Shown: positions 30,427-39,963, counted from the stretch's first letter. The stretch is 64,000 bases of DNA from Ferrovibrio sp036381655 (GCF_036381655.1 NZ_DASVCJ010000040.1:1-64000), one strand, 5' to 3'. Program-made: numbers and translations. Notes: generated by a model not told the origin, from the letters alone.

Positions 30427-31523
30427 CGCTCGCGGTCGATATCCGGCATGCGCAGGGCGGCTTCAGCCTGGAGGCGCGCTTTGCCTGCGACGCCGGCATC
30501 ACCGCCCTGTTCGGCCGCTCCGGCGCCGGCAAGACCACGCTGGTCAACCTGATCGCCGGGCTGATCAGGCCGCAAAGCGGCCGCATCCTGCTCGACGGCC
30601 GCGTGCTGGCGGATACCGCCGCCGGCAGCTTCGTGCCGCCGCACCGGCGCCGCATCGGCTATGTCTTCCAGGAGGGGCGGCTGTTTCCGCATCTGAACGT
30701 GCGGCAGAACCTGCTCTATGGCCGCTGGTTCAACAAGGGCGGCCGGGATGCGGCCGGCTTTTCCCATGTGGTCGAGCTGCTCGGCCTGGGCGATCTGCTG
30801 CTGCGCCGGCCCGGCAATCTCTCCGGCGGCGAGAAGCAGCGCGTCGCCATCGGCCGCGCGCTGCTGGCGCGTCCGCATGCCCTGCTGATGGACGAGCCGC
30901 TGACCTCGCTCGATGTCGCGCGCAAGGAGGAGATCCTGCCCTATCTCGAACGCCTGCGCGACGAGACCAAGCTGCCCATCGTCTATGTCAGCCATGCGAT
31001 CCCGGAGGTCACGCGCCTGGCCGATACCGTGGTGCTGCTGTCGGAAGGCAGGGTGCAGGCGGTCGGCAGCATCGCAGAACTGAGCGGCCGGCTCGACCTG
31101 TTTCCGCTCACCGGCCGCTACGAGGCCGGCGCGGTGCTGGAGGCGAAAGTGCAGAGCCACGATGCCGCCTACGGCCTGAGCGTCCTGCGCCTCAGGGCCG
31201 GGACGTTGCGCGTGCCGCTGCTCGATCTGGCGCCGGGCAGCATCGTGCGGCCGCGCATCCGCGCCCGCGACGTCACCCTGGCGCTCAGCCCGCCGCAGGA
31301 TACCAGCGCGCTCAACATCCTGCCCGGCCGCGTGGCCGAGATCGGCGATGCGAGCGGCGCGATGGTGGATATCCGGCTCGATTGCGGCGGCGACATGCTG
31401 CTGGCGCGGATCACGCGGCTGTCGCTGGAGCGGCTCGGCCTTGCGCCCGGCAAACGCGTCTATGCCATGGTCAAGACCGTGGCGCTGGACCGCCGCAGCC
31501 TCGGCCGGCCGGAGGGCCGATAG
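30423..31523 (+). CDS. modC: Molybdate ABC transporter ATP-binding protein
   Basis: The product is 366 residues. The ATPase core has Walker A GRSGAGKTT, the Q-loop YVFQEGRLFPHL, the signature LSGGEKQRVAIGRALL, Walker B ALLMDEPLTSLD and the switch His in IVYVSHAIPE. The C-terminal 70 residues are a TOBE domain (RIRARDVTLAL) that may bind molybdate. The ATG overlaps the modB stop (ATGA). This completes the modABC importer. Confidence 0.95.
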   Translation: MTLAVDIRHAQGGFSLEARFACDAGITALFGRSGAGKTTLVNLIAGLIRPQSGRILLDGRVLADTAAGSFVPPHRRRIGYVFQEGRLFPHLNVRQNLLYGRWFNKGGRDAAGFSHVVELLGLGDLLLRRPGNLSGGEKQRVAIGRALLARPHALLMDEPLTSLDVARKEEILPYLERLRDETKLPIVYVSHAIPEVTRLADTVVLLSEGRVQAVGSIAELSGRLDLFPLTGRYEAGAVLEAKVQSHDAAYGLSVLRLRAGTLRVPLLDLAPGSIVRPRIRARDVTLALSPPQDTSALNILPGRVAEIGDASGAMVDIRLDCGGDMLLARITRLSLERLGLAPGKRVYAMVKTVALDRRSLGRPEGR

Positions 31524-31653
31524 ACAGCGGAACGGGCTTTTGGCGCGCTGCGTAAAAAGGCGGTGCCGGGCCAGGATGACGGGCGAGCGGCCAAGGCGTT
31601 GAGGCGCATGCCGCCCGCCTTATATACTGGCCGGCAAAACGGAGCCTCCGTCC

Positions 31654-32112
31654 ATGTCCGCCGCCCAACCCAGCCGGGGCCAGATCGATCCGGGCCTGCC
31701 TGACTGGGCCAAGACCTTCGCCGAGAACCTGCTGCGCGCGGTGGATTTCCATCGCTGGGCCGGGCTGGAGCTGGTGGCGCTGGCGCCCGGCCGGGCCGAA
31801 CTGGCCTTCGCCGCCGAGGCGCGGCTGCTGACTCCCGGCGGCTATATCCATGGCGGCATCCTCAACGGCCTGCTGGAGCCGCCTGGCCTGCTGGCCTTGC
31901 TGGGCCATATGCGCGAGGATGAAAGCGCCATGACCCTCGACATCCATGTGCAGCATCTGCGCCCGATCGCGGCCGGCGCCCGGGTCGGCCTGACCGGCCG
32001 GATGCTGCGGCGGGGCAGGACCGTCGCCTTCTGCGAATGCGAGGCGCGGATCGACGGCCAGCCCTGCACGATTGCCCGTATCACCAAGACGATTCAGACA
32101 AAGGCTGCTTAA
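31654..32112 (+). CDS. PaaI-family hotdog-fold acyl-CoA thioesterase
   Basis: The product is 152 residues with a hotdog fold. The family motif is PGGYIHGGILNGLLEPPGLL; the usual catalytic acid would lie in this helix and Glu is present. The MTLDIHVQHLRPIAAGARV strand follows. Members hydrolyse aryl- or medium-chain acyl-CoA. GGAGCC precedes the ATG. The next gene starts with GTG directly after this TAA stop, so the two are probably co-transcribed, though no functional link is obvious. Confidence 0.82.
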   Translation: MSAAQPSRGQIDPGLPDWAKTFAENLLRAVDFHRWAGLELVALAPGRAELAFAAEARLLTPGGYIHGGILNGLLEPPGLLALLGHMREDESAMTLDIHVQHLRPIAAGARVGLTGRMLRRGRTVAFCECEARIDGQPCTIARITKTIQTKAA

Positions 32113-35070
32113 GTGACCGAGATCAAGACCGCCGAGAAGGGCCGCGTGCTCTGCGTGCTCGGACCCACCAATACCGGCAAAACCCATCTTGCGGTCGAGC
32201 GCCTGCTGGCGCATCGCAGCGGCATCATCGGCCTGCCGCTGCGCCTTCTGGCGCGCGAAATCTACGACCGCGCCGTCGCCATCAAGGGCGATGGCCATGT
32301 TGCGCTGGTCACCGGCGAGGAGAAGATCCTGCCCAGGGGCGCGCAATGGTTCGTCTGCACCGTCGAGGCGATGCCGCTGGAGCGGCGCTACGACTTCCTC
32401 GCCATCGACGAAATCCAGCTCTGCAGCGATGCCGAACGCGGCCATGTCTTCACCGACCGCCTGCTGCATGCGCGCGGCGCGGAGGAAACCATGTTCCTCG
32501 GCGCCGACACCATGCGCGGCCTGATCCGCAAGCTGGTGCCCCAGGCCGAGTTCATCGCGCGCCCGCGCCTGTCCGCGCTGACCTATGCCGGCTCGAAAAA
32601 GCTCTCCCGCCTGCCCAAGCGCTCGGCCGTCGTCGCCTTCTCGGCGGCGGATGTCTATGCCATCGCCGAGCAGGTGCGGCGCCAGCGCGGCGGCGCCGCC
32701 GTGGTGCTCGGCGCGCTCAGCCCGCGCGCGCGCAACGCCCAGGTCGCCCTGTTCCAGAACCGCGATGTCGACGTGATGGTGGCCACCGACGCCATCGGCA
32801 TGGGGCTCAATCTCGATATCGAGCATCTCGCCTTCGCCGAGATCACCAAATTCGACGGCGTCGGCGTGCGGCCGCTGACGCCGGCCGAGCTGGGCCAGAT
32901 CGCCGGCCGCGCCGGCCGGCATCTGCGCAACGGCACCTTCGGCACCACGGCGGATTGTCCGCCCTTCGATCCGGAGATGATCGAGCGCATCGAGAATCAC
33001 CGCTTCGAGCCGATCACCCAGGCGCGCTGGCGCAACACCGATCTGGATTTCCGCTCGATCGACGGGCTGATCCGCACGCTGGAACTGCCGCCGCCGCGCG
33101 AGGGCCTGATCCGCGCCCGCGAGGCCGACGACATCGTCTCGCTGCAGGTGCTGCGCCAGGATGCGCAGGTGCAGGCGCGCGCCGGCGCGCGCGACCGCAT
33201 CCGCCTCCTGTGGCATGTCTGCGAGATTCCGGATTTCTCCAAGAGCATGCATGACGTGCATGCGCGGCTGCTGACGCAGATCTATGTGCATCTGTGCGAC
33301 CACGAGGGCCGCCTGCCGGCCGATTGGGTGGCGGGGCATCTGAAGCAGATCGACCGCACCGACGGCGATATCGACACGCTGTCGCAGCGGCTGGCGCAGA
33401 TCCGCACCTGGACCTACATCGCCAATCGCGGCGACTGGCTGGACAACCCGGCGCATTGGCAGCAGGCGACGCGCGGCATCGAGGATCGCCTCTCGGATGC
33501 CCTGCACGAACGGCTGACGCAGCGTTTCGTCGACCGCCGTACCTCCATCCTGACCCGCGGCCTGCAGGAGGATCCGGCGCTGCTGGACGTGACCCTGGGC
33601 GAGGACGACGCGCTCACCGTGGAAGGCGAGATCATCGGCCATGTCGTCGGCCTGCGCTTCCGCCCGGTCGGCCATGACAGCGTCGAGCAGCGCCGCGCCA
33701 TCCGCGCCGCCGCCAACCGCGTGCTGGGACCGGCGCTGCAGGACCATGCCGAGAAGCTGCTGCAGCTCGGCGACGAAAGCTTCGCGCTGTCGCCGGAAGG
33801 CGGCGTGCTGCTGGTCACGCCCGAGAAGGACAGCGTGGCCCTGGCCGTGCTGGCCAAGGGCAATACCGTGCTGGAGCCCAAGCTCGGCCTGCTCGCCGAC
33901 GACCTGCTGCCGGCGGAAAGCCGCAAGGCGGTGGAGGAGAAGCTGTCCGACTGGCTGCGGCGCTATCTGCGCCAGCATCTGGGCGATCTCTACCGCCTGC
34001 GCGATGCCGAGCTGAAGGGCGCGGCGCGCGGCCTTGCCTATCAGCTCGCGGAAAATCTCGGCGCCCTGAAGCGCGACGATGTCGCCGACCTGGTGCGCAA
34101 CATGGGCCAGGCCGAGCGGCATCCCCTGCGCAAGATGGGCGTCACCTTCGGCGAGACGCATATCCTGATGCCGAAGCTGCTCAAGCCCAAGCCGACCCAG
34201 CTCAAGACCCTGCTCTGGGCGGTGGCGCAGGGCAAGGCGCCGGAGGCGCCGCCGACGCCGGGGCTGACCTCGCTGCCGATCCTGGAATGGCGCGACGACG
34301 CCTGGTGGCTGGCGGCGGGCTTCCTGCGCGCCGGCCGCCGCGCCTTCCGCCTCGATGTCGTGCAGCGCATCGCCGAGGGCGCGCGCCAGGCCGAACAGGC
34401 CTCGCGCCAGGAGGCGAAGGGCGCCAAGGACGCGAAGAAAGACGCGAAGAAAGAAGCGAAGGCCGAGACGAAGGCGGCGGAGGAAGCCGCACAGGCCGAA
34501 CCCATGCAGGCCGAACCCATGCAGGCCGAACCCCTGCAAGCCGCGCCCATGCCAGCCGAACCCGCGCCGGAGGCCGTCGAAGCCGCCCTGGCCGAAGCGG
34601 CGGCGACGCCCGCGCCGGAGCAGCCGGCGGAAACGGCCGGCGCCGGCAGCCTCGAAGCCGCACCAGATGCGGATGCGGCGGAGCTGGGCGAAGCGATCGC
34701 GCAGCCGCTGGAAGCGCCGGCCGCAGCGCCAATGCCGCAGATTCATCCGGACGCGCCGCCGCAGCCCGGCAAAGAGCCGCCCGGCAAGAAGCAGGCCGGC
34801 CCGCCGGGCAGCTTCCTGCCCGATACCGCCTGGATGAATCTCGCCGGCTGCAGCGCCGAGGAATTGCAGCGCCTGCTCTGGGCGCTGGGCTACAAGCCGC
34901 TGACGGCGAAGGATGCGGCCGGGCAGGCGGTGACGGTGTTCATCCGCTCGCAGAAGGCGATCGTCGCCAAGCGCAAGCGCGAGCAGGAAAAGCGCCGCGA
35001 GGACGAGGCCAGGATGGCCGACAGCCCGTTTGCCGCGCTGCTGAAGCTCAAGCCGGGCGCCCGGCGCTGA
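32113..35070 (+). CDS. Suv3-like superfamily 2 ATP-dependent RNA helicase
   Basis: The product is 985 residues. The helicase core (about 1-370) has motif I GPTNTGKTH, motif II DEIQ in FLAIDEIQLCS, SAT-like ADTMRG, VMVATDAIGMGLNLD and motif VI QIAGRAGRH. DEIQ rather than DEAD, with this motif I, is typical of Suv3 helicases, which work with RNA-degrading enzymes in mitochondria; alphaproteobacterial relatives are poorly studied. Residues 370-770 are a helical accessory region. Residues about 765-905 are an Ala/Pro/Glu/Lys-rich linker with 15-bp repeats. A short C-terminal domain (LAGCSAEELQRLLWALGYKPL) ends in a basic tail. The GTG start abuts the thioesterase stop. Confidence 0.85.
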   Translation: MTEIKTAEKGRVLCVLGPTNTGKTHLAVERLLAHRSGIIGLPLRLLAREIYDRAVAIKGDGHVALVTGEEKILPRGAQWFVCTVEAMPLERRYDFLAIDEIQLCSDAERGHVFTDRLLHARGAEETMFLGADTMRGLIRKLVPQAEFIARPRLSALTYAGSKKLSRLPKRSAVVAFSAADVYAIAEQVRRQRGGAAVVLGALSPRARNAQVALFQNRDVDVMVATDAIGMGLNLDIEHLAFAEITKFDGVGVRPLTPAELGQIAGRAGRHLRNGTFGTTADCPPFDPEMIERIENHRFEPITQARWRNTDLDFRSIDGLIRTLELPPPREGLIRAREADDIVSLQVLRQDAQVQARAGARDRIRLLWHVCEIPDFSKSMHDVHARLLTQIYVHLCDHEGRLPADWVAGHLKQIDRTDGDIDTLSQRLAQIRTWTYIANRGDWLDNPAHWQQATRGIEDRLSDALHERLTQRFVDRRTSILTRGLQEDPALLDVTLGEDDALTVEGEIIGHVVGLRFRPVGHDSVEQRRAIRAAANRVLGPALQDHAEKLLQLGDESFALSPEGGVLLVTPEKDSVALAVLAKGNTVLEPKLGLLADDLLPAESRKAVEEKLSDWLRRYLRQHLGDLYRLRDAELKGAARGLAYQLAENLGALKRDDVADLVRNMGQAERHPLRKMGVTFGETHILMPKLLKPKPTQLKTLLWAVAQGKAPEAPPTPGLTSLPILEWRDDAWWLAAGFLRAGRRAFRLDVVQRIAEGARQAEQASRQEAKGAKDAKKDAKKEAKAETKAAEEAAQAEPMQAEPMQAEPLQAAPMPAEPAPEAVEAALAEAAATPAPEQPAETAGAGSLEAAPDADAAELGEAIAQPLEAPAAAPMPQIHPDAPPQPGKEPPGKKQAGPPGSFLPDTAWMNLAGCSAEELQRLLWALGYKPLTAKDAAGQAVTVFIRSQKAIVAKRKREQEKRREDEARMADSPFAALLKLKPGARR
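34492..34566. repeat. Five 15-bp tandem repeats in the helicase linker
   Basis: Units of consensus CAGGCCGAACCCATG start at 34492 and recur every 15 bp, two of them exact. They encode a QAEPM pentapeptide array. A separate pair of 12-bp units (GACGCGAAGAAA) lies just before, near 34429-34452. Confidence 0.85.
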
Positions 35071-35164
35071 CGCTCCGCAGGCGGCGGAATGCCGTCGATT
35101 CCCGATTGACTCCCGGCCGGGACCCTCAAGAGAATCGCCGGGCGAATATCGCGAGGGGGGCATC

Positions 35165-36166
35165 ATGCGCAAATCCATCTGTGCCGCCGGAGCGGCGGCG
35201 GCCTTCCTGCTGTTCGCGCCGGTGCCGGCGGGCGCACAGCCGCTGAATGCCGACAGCAAGGGCAATGTGGTTTTCGCGGCGCCGACCTACGCCAGCATCG
35301 TCGAGATGCATGCCGACAAGGCGAGCGCCGCGGGCAAGGCCGCGATCTATATCTGGCTGCCCGATGGCGCCGGGCCGTTTCCGGCGGTGATGATTTCGCA
35401 CACCGTGGGCGGCTGGAACGATGCGGTGGAAGGCGCGGCGGCGAAGCTGCTGCTGGCGCAGGGCTATGCGGTGGCCGGGCTCGATCATTTCGGCCCGCGC
35501 GGATTGAAGCCGCCCCTGGGCAAGGGCTTTTCGACCGCGACGGCGGCCAGCGATGCGCTGCTGGCGCTGAAGCTGCTGGCGACGCATCCGAAGATCGACA
35601 ACAGCCGCATCGGCATCGTCGGCTATTCGATGGGCGGCGTGGCGGCGCAGCTTTCGGCCTATGAATATCTCGCCGCGCGCTATGCCGGCGAGGGCGGCCC
35701 GCGCTTCGCCGCCCATGTCTCGGTCTACGGCACCAGCCTCGGCCTGGCCCTGGACGGCGCCAGGACCATGACCGGCGCGCCGCTGCTGATGCTGGTCGCC
35801 GGCAAGGACGAGACGGCGCCGGTCAGGAAGATGGAGCAGATGGTGGCGCTGGTGAAAGCGGCGCAGCCGGCGGCGCGCATCGAGATGGTGGTCTATCCCG
35901 ACGCCCATCACGCCTGGAACAATCCGGCCCTGTCGCGGCCGACCGAAGGCGGCTTTCATTCCGGCAGCTGCCCGATTTTCGATCTCGGCCGCGCATTCGG
36001 CGCCATCGCCGCAGATGGCAGCCGGCAGGCCTTCGCGCCGCAGGCCGCCGTCGCCTGCACGCGCGCCGGCGGCAAATACACCATGCTCCATGACGCGAAG
36101 ACCGCGCAGCAGGCCGATGCGGCGATGCTGGCCTTCCTGGCCAGGCACCTCAAGGCCAGCAGCTGA
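35165..36166 (+). CDS. Exported dienelactone-hydrolase-family alpha/beta hydrolase
   Basis: The product is 333 residues with a signal peptide (residues 1-24, ending AGAQP). The alpha/beta-hydrolase fold shows the nucleophile elbow GIVGYSMGGVAAQL (Ser in G-Y-S-M-G), the acid loop VAGKDETAPV (Asp) and the His in YPDAHHAWNNP. The elbow carries Ser, whereas dienelactone hydrolase itself uses Cys. It therefore belongs to the wider family acting on esters in the periplasm, with unknown substrate. GAGGGGGG precedes the ATG. Three copies of a 17-bp repeat overlap its stop codon. Confidence 0.82.
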   Translation: MRKSICAAGAAAAFLLFAPVPAGAQPLNADSKGNVVFAAPTYASIVEMHADKASAAGKAAIYIWLPDGAGPFPAVMISHTVGGWNDAVEGAAAKLLLAQGYAVAGLDHFGPRGLKPPLGKGFSTATAASDALLALKLLATHPKIDNSRIGIVGYSMGGVAAQLSAYEYLAARYAGEGGPRFAAHVSVYGTSLGLALDGARTMTGAPLLMLVAGKDETAPVRKMEQMVALVKAAQPAARIEMVVYPDAHHAWNNPALSRPTEGGFHSGSCPIFDLGRAFGAIAADGSRQAFAPQAAVACTRAGGKYTMLHDAKTAQQADAAMLAFLARHLKASS

Positions 36167-36202
36167 AGACGGCGAGTAGCTGAAGACGGCGAGTAGCTGA
36201 AG
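36161..36202. repeat. 17-bp tandem repeat overlapping the hydrolase stop codon
   Basis: AGCTGAAGACGGCGAGT occurs at 36161-36177 and 36178-36194, with a third partial copy to 36202. The first copy contains the stop codon TGA, so the following copies lie downstream of the coding region. The non-triplet length is therefore tolerated. Confidence 0.9.
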
Positions 36203-36256
36203 GGCGGGGCTGCCGACGGCGCGGCCCGGCGAAGAGGCGCCCAAGACAAACGCGAT

Positions 36257-36287
36257 AAAAAAGGCGGCGCGCCGGAGCGCACCGCCT
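36257..36287 (-). terminator. Rho-independent terminator of the gene at 36326-36871
   Basis: On the minus strand AAGGCGGTGCGC pairs with GCGCGCCGCCTT around a short loop and is followed by a run of T. It lies 40 bp beyond that gene's stop codon. The mirrored A/T tracts may also let it work for the convergent hydrolase gene. Confidence 0.8.
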
Positions 36288-36325
36288 TCTCCCACCCTCG
36301 GCGCAACCGAGGAAAATCGGAAATC

Positions 36326-36871
36326 CTAGATCGAGGCCGAGCGGTTGCGCGGCGCCGGCGTGAAGCGCAGCCGGGTGCCGACCTCCTTGCGGCCGATGCC
36401 GAGCGCGATGCCCTGCAGGCTGGCCTGCACTTCGCGCATGGCCTCGGGATCGACGGTCCAGTCCTTCTGCTCGTAGGCGAGGTCGCGGTACACGGCGCGC
36501 AGCTCGTCGAGCAGGATCGAGAGCAGCGCGATCCGCGAGGCGGCCGACATGCGCATCAGGCGGCGGTCGCGGCCGGTGGCGAAATCGTCGAGCACGTCGC
36601 GCAGCATGACGCCGCCTTCCAGGCCCTGGCTGGCGCCGAGCACCGCCGCCGGCGGCGCCGCGCTCTGCGCGCGCAGGCTGGCGCGGGCGGCCAGCAGGCT
36701 GAGCAGCGCGTGATACATGTTCTCGAGCGCGATGCCCCAATCCTCGAGCTGGTTCTCGTCGGCGATCGGGGCGGCGAGATTGGCCATGACGCGGCTGCAT
36801 TCCGCGGCGCCGAGGAAGTTGGCGCCGTTGCGCAGGTTGCTGCGCACCAGATCGACGAAGGACTTGGCCAT
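36326..36871 (-). CDS. Conserved helical protein of unknown function
   Basis: I do not recognise this 181-residue protein. It appears all-helical, without signal peptide or membrane segments. Notable stretches are NQLEDWGIALENMYHALLSLLAARA (split: NQLEDWGIALENMYHAL, LSLLAARA) and ASRIALLSILLDELRAVYRD. An Ala/Pro-rich linker lies near residues 65-80, and a basic C-terminus ends NRSASI. The ribosome site is weak. It stands alone between a hydrolase and a tRNA gene and has a good terminator. Coding preference (GC at third positions) is like its neighbours, so it is a real gene. Confidence 0.6.
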   Translation of the reverse strand: MAKSFVDLVRSNLRNGANFLGAAECSRVMANLAAPIADENQLEDWGIALENMYHALLSLLAARASLRAQSAAPPAAVLGASQGLEGGVMLRDVLDDFATGRDRRLMRMSAASRIALLSILLDELRAVYRDLAYEQKDWTVDPEAMREVQASLQGIALGIGRKEVGTRLRFTPAPRNRSASI

Positions 36872-36997
36872 CTTGGTTACCCCGTTCTGCCTGCCGGCAC
36901 CGCGCCGGACCCGCGGTCACTGTGCCATCATCACAATTAAATCACAGGTAAATTTTCAGATATATTCAGGCGAAAGCTGGGGATAGTTGCGCCGCGG

Positions 36998-37067
36998 CGG
37001 GCGGGGCTATTCCGCCGGGATTACTCCGCCGGGGCTACTCCGCTGAGACTGCTCCGCCGGGGCTATC
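36998..37067. repeat. About five imperfect 14-bp tandem repeats upstream of tRNA-Arg
   Basis: Units of consensus CCGCCGGGGCTACT recur every 14 bp at about 36998, 37012, 37026, 37040 and 37054. They sit in the 323-bp gene-free stretch 36872-37194. They do not resemble CRISPR (no spacers, units contiguous). They could affect transcription of either neighbour, but there is no direct evidence for this. Confidence 0.75.
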
Positions 37068-37190
37068 CCCTTGGACTGTCTGAACGGAGCGGCGGCAGGC
37101 CGCCATCGGTTGCAGGATCGGAATGCCCCGGCTAGTGTTCGCCCGCCTGGCAGGCAGATATGGCGCCCCCTGCGGCGCCGGCGGCCGGAT

Positions 37191-37271
<81 letters not shown>

Positions 37272-37377
37272 GTTTCCATGTATCGCAAAGACTGAAGATT
37301 CCGTCTGGCCACTCGTCGAGCCTCGGCGATGCCCGCCGCGGCAGCAGGCCGGCATCCGGCGCCTTGCGAACGCGCCC

Positions 37378-39963
37378 TCAGCCCTGGCGGCGGGCGGAGA
37401 GGACGGCGACCGGCAAAGTGCCGAGCAGATCGGCCAGCCGGACCGTTCCGGCGCTCGGCGTCAGCCGCCCCTCCGTCAGGTTGTCGCAAAACCGCAGCCC
37501 GTCCGGCAAACGGATAGAGCTACTGCCGCTACTGCCGCCGCTGCCGGCTGAGGCGGCATGATCCGGCCAGCGGCGGCCGCCATCGCTGACCGGGGCGAAG
37601 CGGCGCAGGGCGAGGCAGACGATCATGTCGCCGTCATGCGCGCGCGCGAAGGCGGTGACGTGCGGATCGCCAGCGACCGGCAGCGGGATATACGCGCCGC
37701 GCTCGAAAACGAGGGGCAGCCGTTTGCGCAATTGCAGCAGCCGGTATTGCAGGGCGAGCTTGATCCGGCCGTCTTGCCATCGCCGTTGCAGCGCCGGCCA
37801 GTCGGGCGCGCGGACGGCATCGAGGGCAAGCGCGCGCGCCGCCCAGTCGACCGGCCGCCGGTTGTCGGGATCGACCAGCGCAAGATCCCAGAATTCGCTG
37901 CCCTGATAGAAATCCGGCACGCCCGGCATCAGCGTCTTGAACGCCAGTTGCGACAGGCCGGACAGCGCGCCGAGCAAGGCGGCGCGCGCGGCCAAAGGAC
38001 GGAAGGCGGCACGGAAATCGGCGTCGTCGAGCCGCGCATCGAGGAAGGCCAGCGCGGCCTGCTCGTAGGCTTCGTCCGGCTGCAGCCAGTTCGTCGCCGT
38101 CTTGCTCTCGCGCAGGGCCTTGACGGCGTATTGCTTCAGGCGGCGGCGGAAATCCTCCCCGGGCGCGCCGTCCCGGGCATTCTTTCGGGCATCGCCGCAA
38201 GAGCCGCCCTCGGCATCGTCCCAGGCGCCGAGCAGGGTCTGATAGAGCAGATATTCATGCCCCGCATCGAGCCCGGCGGCCGGCGGGCGGCGCAGCCAGG
38301 CCTTCATCAGCGCGATCCAGTCGGCGGATATTTCCGTCAGGCTGGCGATGCGCAGCCGCGCATCCTCGCCGCGCTTGGTATCGTGCGTCGCCGTCGCGGT
38401 GAGGCCGGCCGGCTGCGCGGCCTGGCGCTGCCGCAGGCGGCGATGCCATTCGTCCGTATCCGCGGCCGCGCTGTCGGGACTGCCGCCGACCTCGTTCAGC
38501 GCCAGCAGCGCCACCGCGCGATAGAAATGCGTATCCTCCAGCGCCTTGGCCATGACCGGGCCGGAAAGCTGCTGCAGCCGGGCGACGAATTCGCCCGCCT
38601 CCGCCGTGCCGCCGGCCGCCAGCAGGAGGCCTTCGAGCCGATCGAGAACCGCATGGCAATCCTGCGCCGCCGCCTGCCTGGCGTCGCGCAGGGCCTGGCG
38701 GACGATGGCGGCGTCGTGCGGCGACAGACGGCCGGGCGTGATGTAGGTGCGGTAGACCGGCAGGGCGATGATATAGGCCGCGAGCGCCTGGCGCAGTTGC
38801 GCGCGCCCGGCCTGCGCCGCCGCCATCGCCGGAAGCTGCGCCAGCCGCGAGACCAGCATCTCCAGCTCGCCGGCGAACAGGGTGTTCAGCACATAGGCCT
38901 TGGCATCGGCGCAGCTGCTCTGCCTGCCCTTCTCTTGGCCGCCCTTCTCTTGCCCGCCCTTCTCTTGCCCGCCCTTCTCTTGCCAATAGGCCCGCAGGGC
39001 CGACAGGCCGGCGGGATCGATCAGATGGCGCGTGATCAGGTTGCCCCATTCGTAGCCGGTCGTGCCGCTGACGCCGGGCAGATCGGGCAGGGGCTCGTCG
39101 GCTTCGAGGATTTTCTCGACCAGGATATAGGGCTGCGGCAGGCCGCGCGCCGCCAGCTCGGCCTCGAGCCGGCGGCAATAGGCGGCGGGATCGCGCAGCC
39201 CGTCGATGTGATCGAGGCGGACGCCGTGAATCCTGCGCTCCTCGACGAGCCGGAACAGCAGCCGATGCACGGCATCGAACACGGCGGGATCCTCGATCCG
39301 CAGGCCGACCAGTTCGTTGATGTCGAAGAAGCGGCGATAGTTGATCTCGGCGGCGGCGCGCTGCCAATGCACCAGGCGGTAATGCTGCTGCCGGAGCAAG
39401 GGCCGCAGCGCGCCGGCATCTGCGTCGCGATCCGCATTTTGCAGCGACGGCGCCGAGAGCGGCAGCCGGTGCTCGAAATAGCGAAGCTCGTCGCCGGCAA
39501 TCCGCAACTGACGTTTGTCTATCGCCTCTTCCAGCGAACTGCCCAGGATCGGCAGGGTCACCGCCGGATGCTCGTATCCGTCGTATCGGCGCCAGTCGAT
39601 ATCGAAGAAGGCGGCGAAATCCGATTCCCGGCCCCGGCGCAGCACATCGTACCACCAGGGATTCTCCGCCACCGCCGCCATGTGGTTCGGCACGAAATCG
39701 ACCAGGATGCCCAGATCGGCCGCGCGGCAGGCGGCGCAGAGCGCATCGAATCCCGCCGCGCCGCCCAGTTCGGGATTGAGCCGCGTCGGATCGGTGACGT
39801 CATAGCCATGCATGCTGCCCTTGCGGGCCGTGGTGATCGGCGACAGATAAAGATGGCTGATGCCCAGTTCGGCCAGATAGGGCACGCGCCCGGCGGCCGC
39901 GGCGAAGCCGAAATCCGGCGTCAGCTGCAGCCGGTAGGTCGCGCGCGGCGGATCAGGCGGCAT
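37378..39963 (-). CDS. treY: Malto-oligosyltrehalose synthase
   Basis: TreY converts the reducing end of a maltodextrin to a trehalose unit inside the cell. The product is 861 residues, somewhat long for the family. GH13 motifs are ILVDFVPNHMA, GVRLDHIDGL (nucleophile Asp), YILVEKILEADEPLP (acid Glu) and LTATATHDTKRGED. The N-terminal RATYRLQLTPDFGF is diagnostic. Residues about 326-345 are a QEKGG repeat encoded by 15-bp units, probably in a surface loop. The start ATG (39963) shares its A with the treZ stop (TGATG), so it is coupled. It is the last gene of the alpha-glucan operon. Confidence 0.93.
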   Translation of the reverse strand: MPPDPPRATYRLQLTPDFGFAAAAGRVPYLAELGISHLYLSPITTARKGSMHGYDVTDPTRLNPELGGAAGFDALCAACRAADLGILVDFVPNHMAAVAENPWWYDVLRRGRESDFAAFFDIDWRRYDGYEHPAVTLPILGSSLEEAIDKRQLRIAGDELRYFEHRLPLSAPSLQNADRDADAGALRPLLRQQHYRLVHWQRAAAEINYRRFFDINELVGLRIEDPAVFDAVHRLLFRLVEERRIHGVRLDHIDGLRDPAAYCRRLEAELAARGLPQPYILVEKILEADEPLPDLPGVSGTTGYEWGNLITRHLIDPAGLSALRAYWQEKGGQEKGGQEKGGQEKGRQSSCADAKAYVLNTLFAGELEMLVSRLAQLPAMAAAQAGRAQLRQALAAYIIALPVYRTYITPGRLSPHDAAIVRQALRDARQAAAQDCHAVLDRLEGLLLAAGGTAEAGEFVARLQQLSGPVMAKALEDTHFYRAVALLALNEVGGSPDSAAADTDEWHRRLRQRQAAQPAGLTATATHDTKRGEDARLRIASLTEISADWIALMKAWLRRPPAAGLDAGHEYLLYQTLLGAWDDAEGGSCGDARKNARDGAPGEDFRRRLKQYAVKALRESKTATNWLQPDEAYEQAALAFLDARLDDADFRAAFRPLAARAALLGALSGLSQLAFKTLMPGVPDFYQGSEFWDLALVDPDNRRPVDWAARALALDAVRAPDWPALQRRWQDGRIKLALQYRLLQLRKRLPLVFERGAYIPLPVAGDPHVTAFARAHDGDMIVCLALRRFAPVSDGGRRWPDHAASAGSGGSSGSSSIRLPDGLRFCDNLTEGRLTPSAGTVRLADLLGTLPVAVLSARRQG
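38927..38986. repeat. Four 15-bp tandem repeats inside treY
   Basis: Units of consensus CCCTTCTCTTGCCCG at 38927, 38942, 38957 and 38972 encode QEKGG/QEKGR pentapeptides. The second and third units are identical. The array is an insertion relative to the expected TreY core. Confidence 0.9.

Noticed and set aside
31471..35265. A 1264-codon open frame on the minus strand across the helicase gene
   Set aside because: It is the mirror of the helicase coding strand in a GC-rich genome. Its translation is Arg/Gln/Gly-rich without any domain, while the plus-strand protein has all helicase motifs.
36998..37067. Possible CRISPR array
   Set aside because: The repeats are contiguous 14-bp units with no spacers of constant length and no cas genes nearby.
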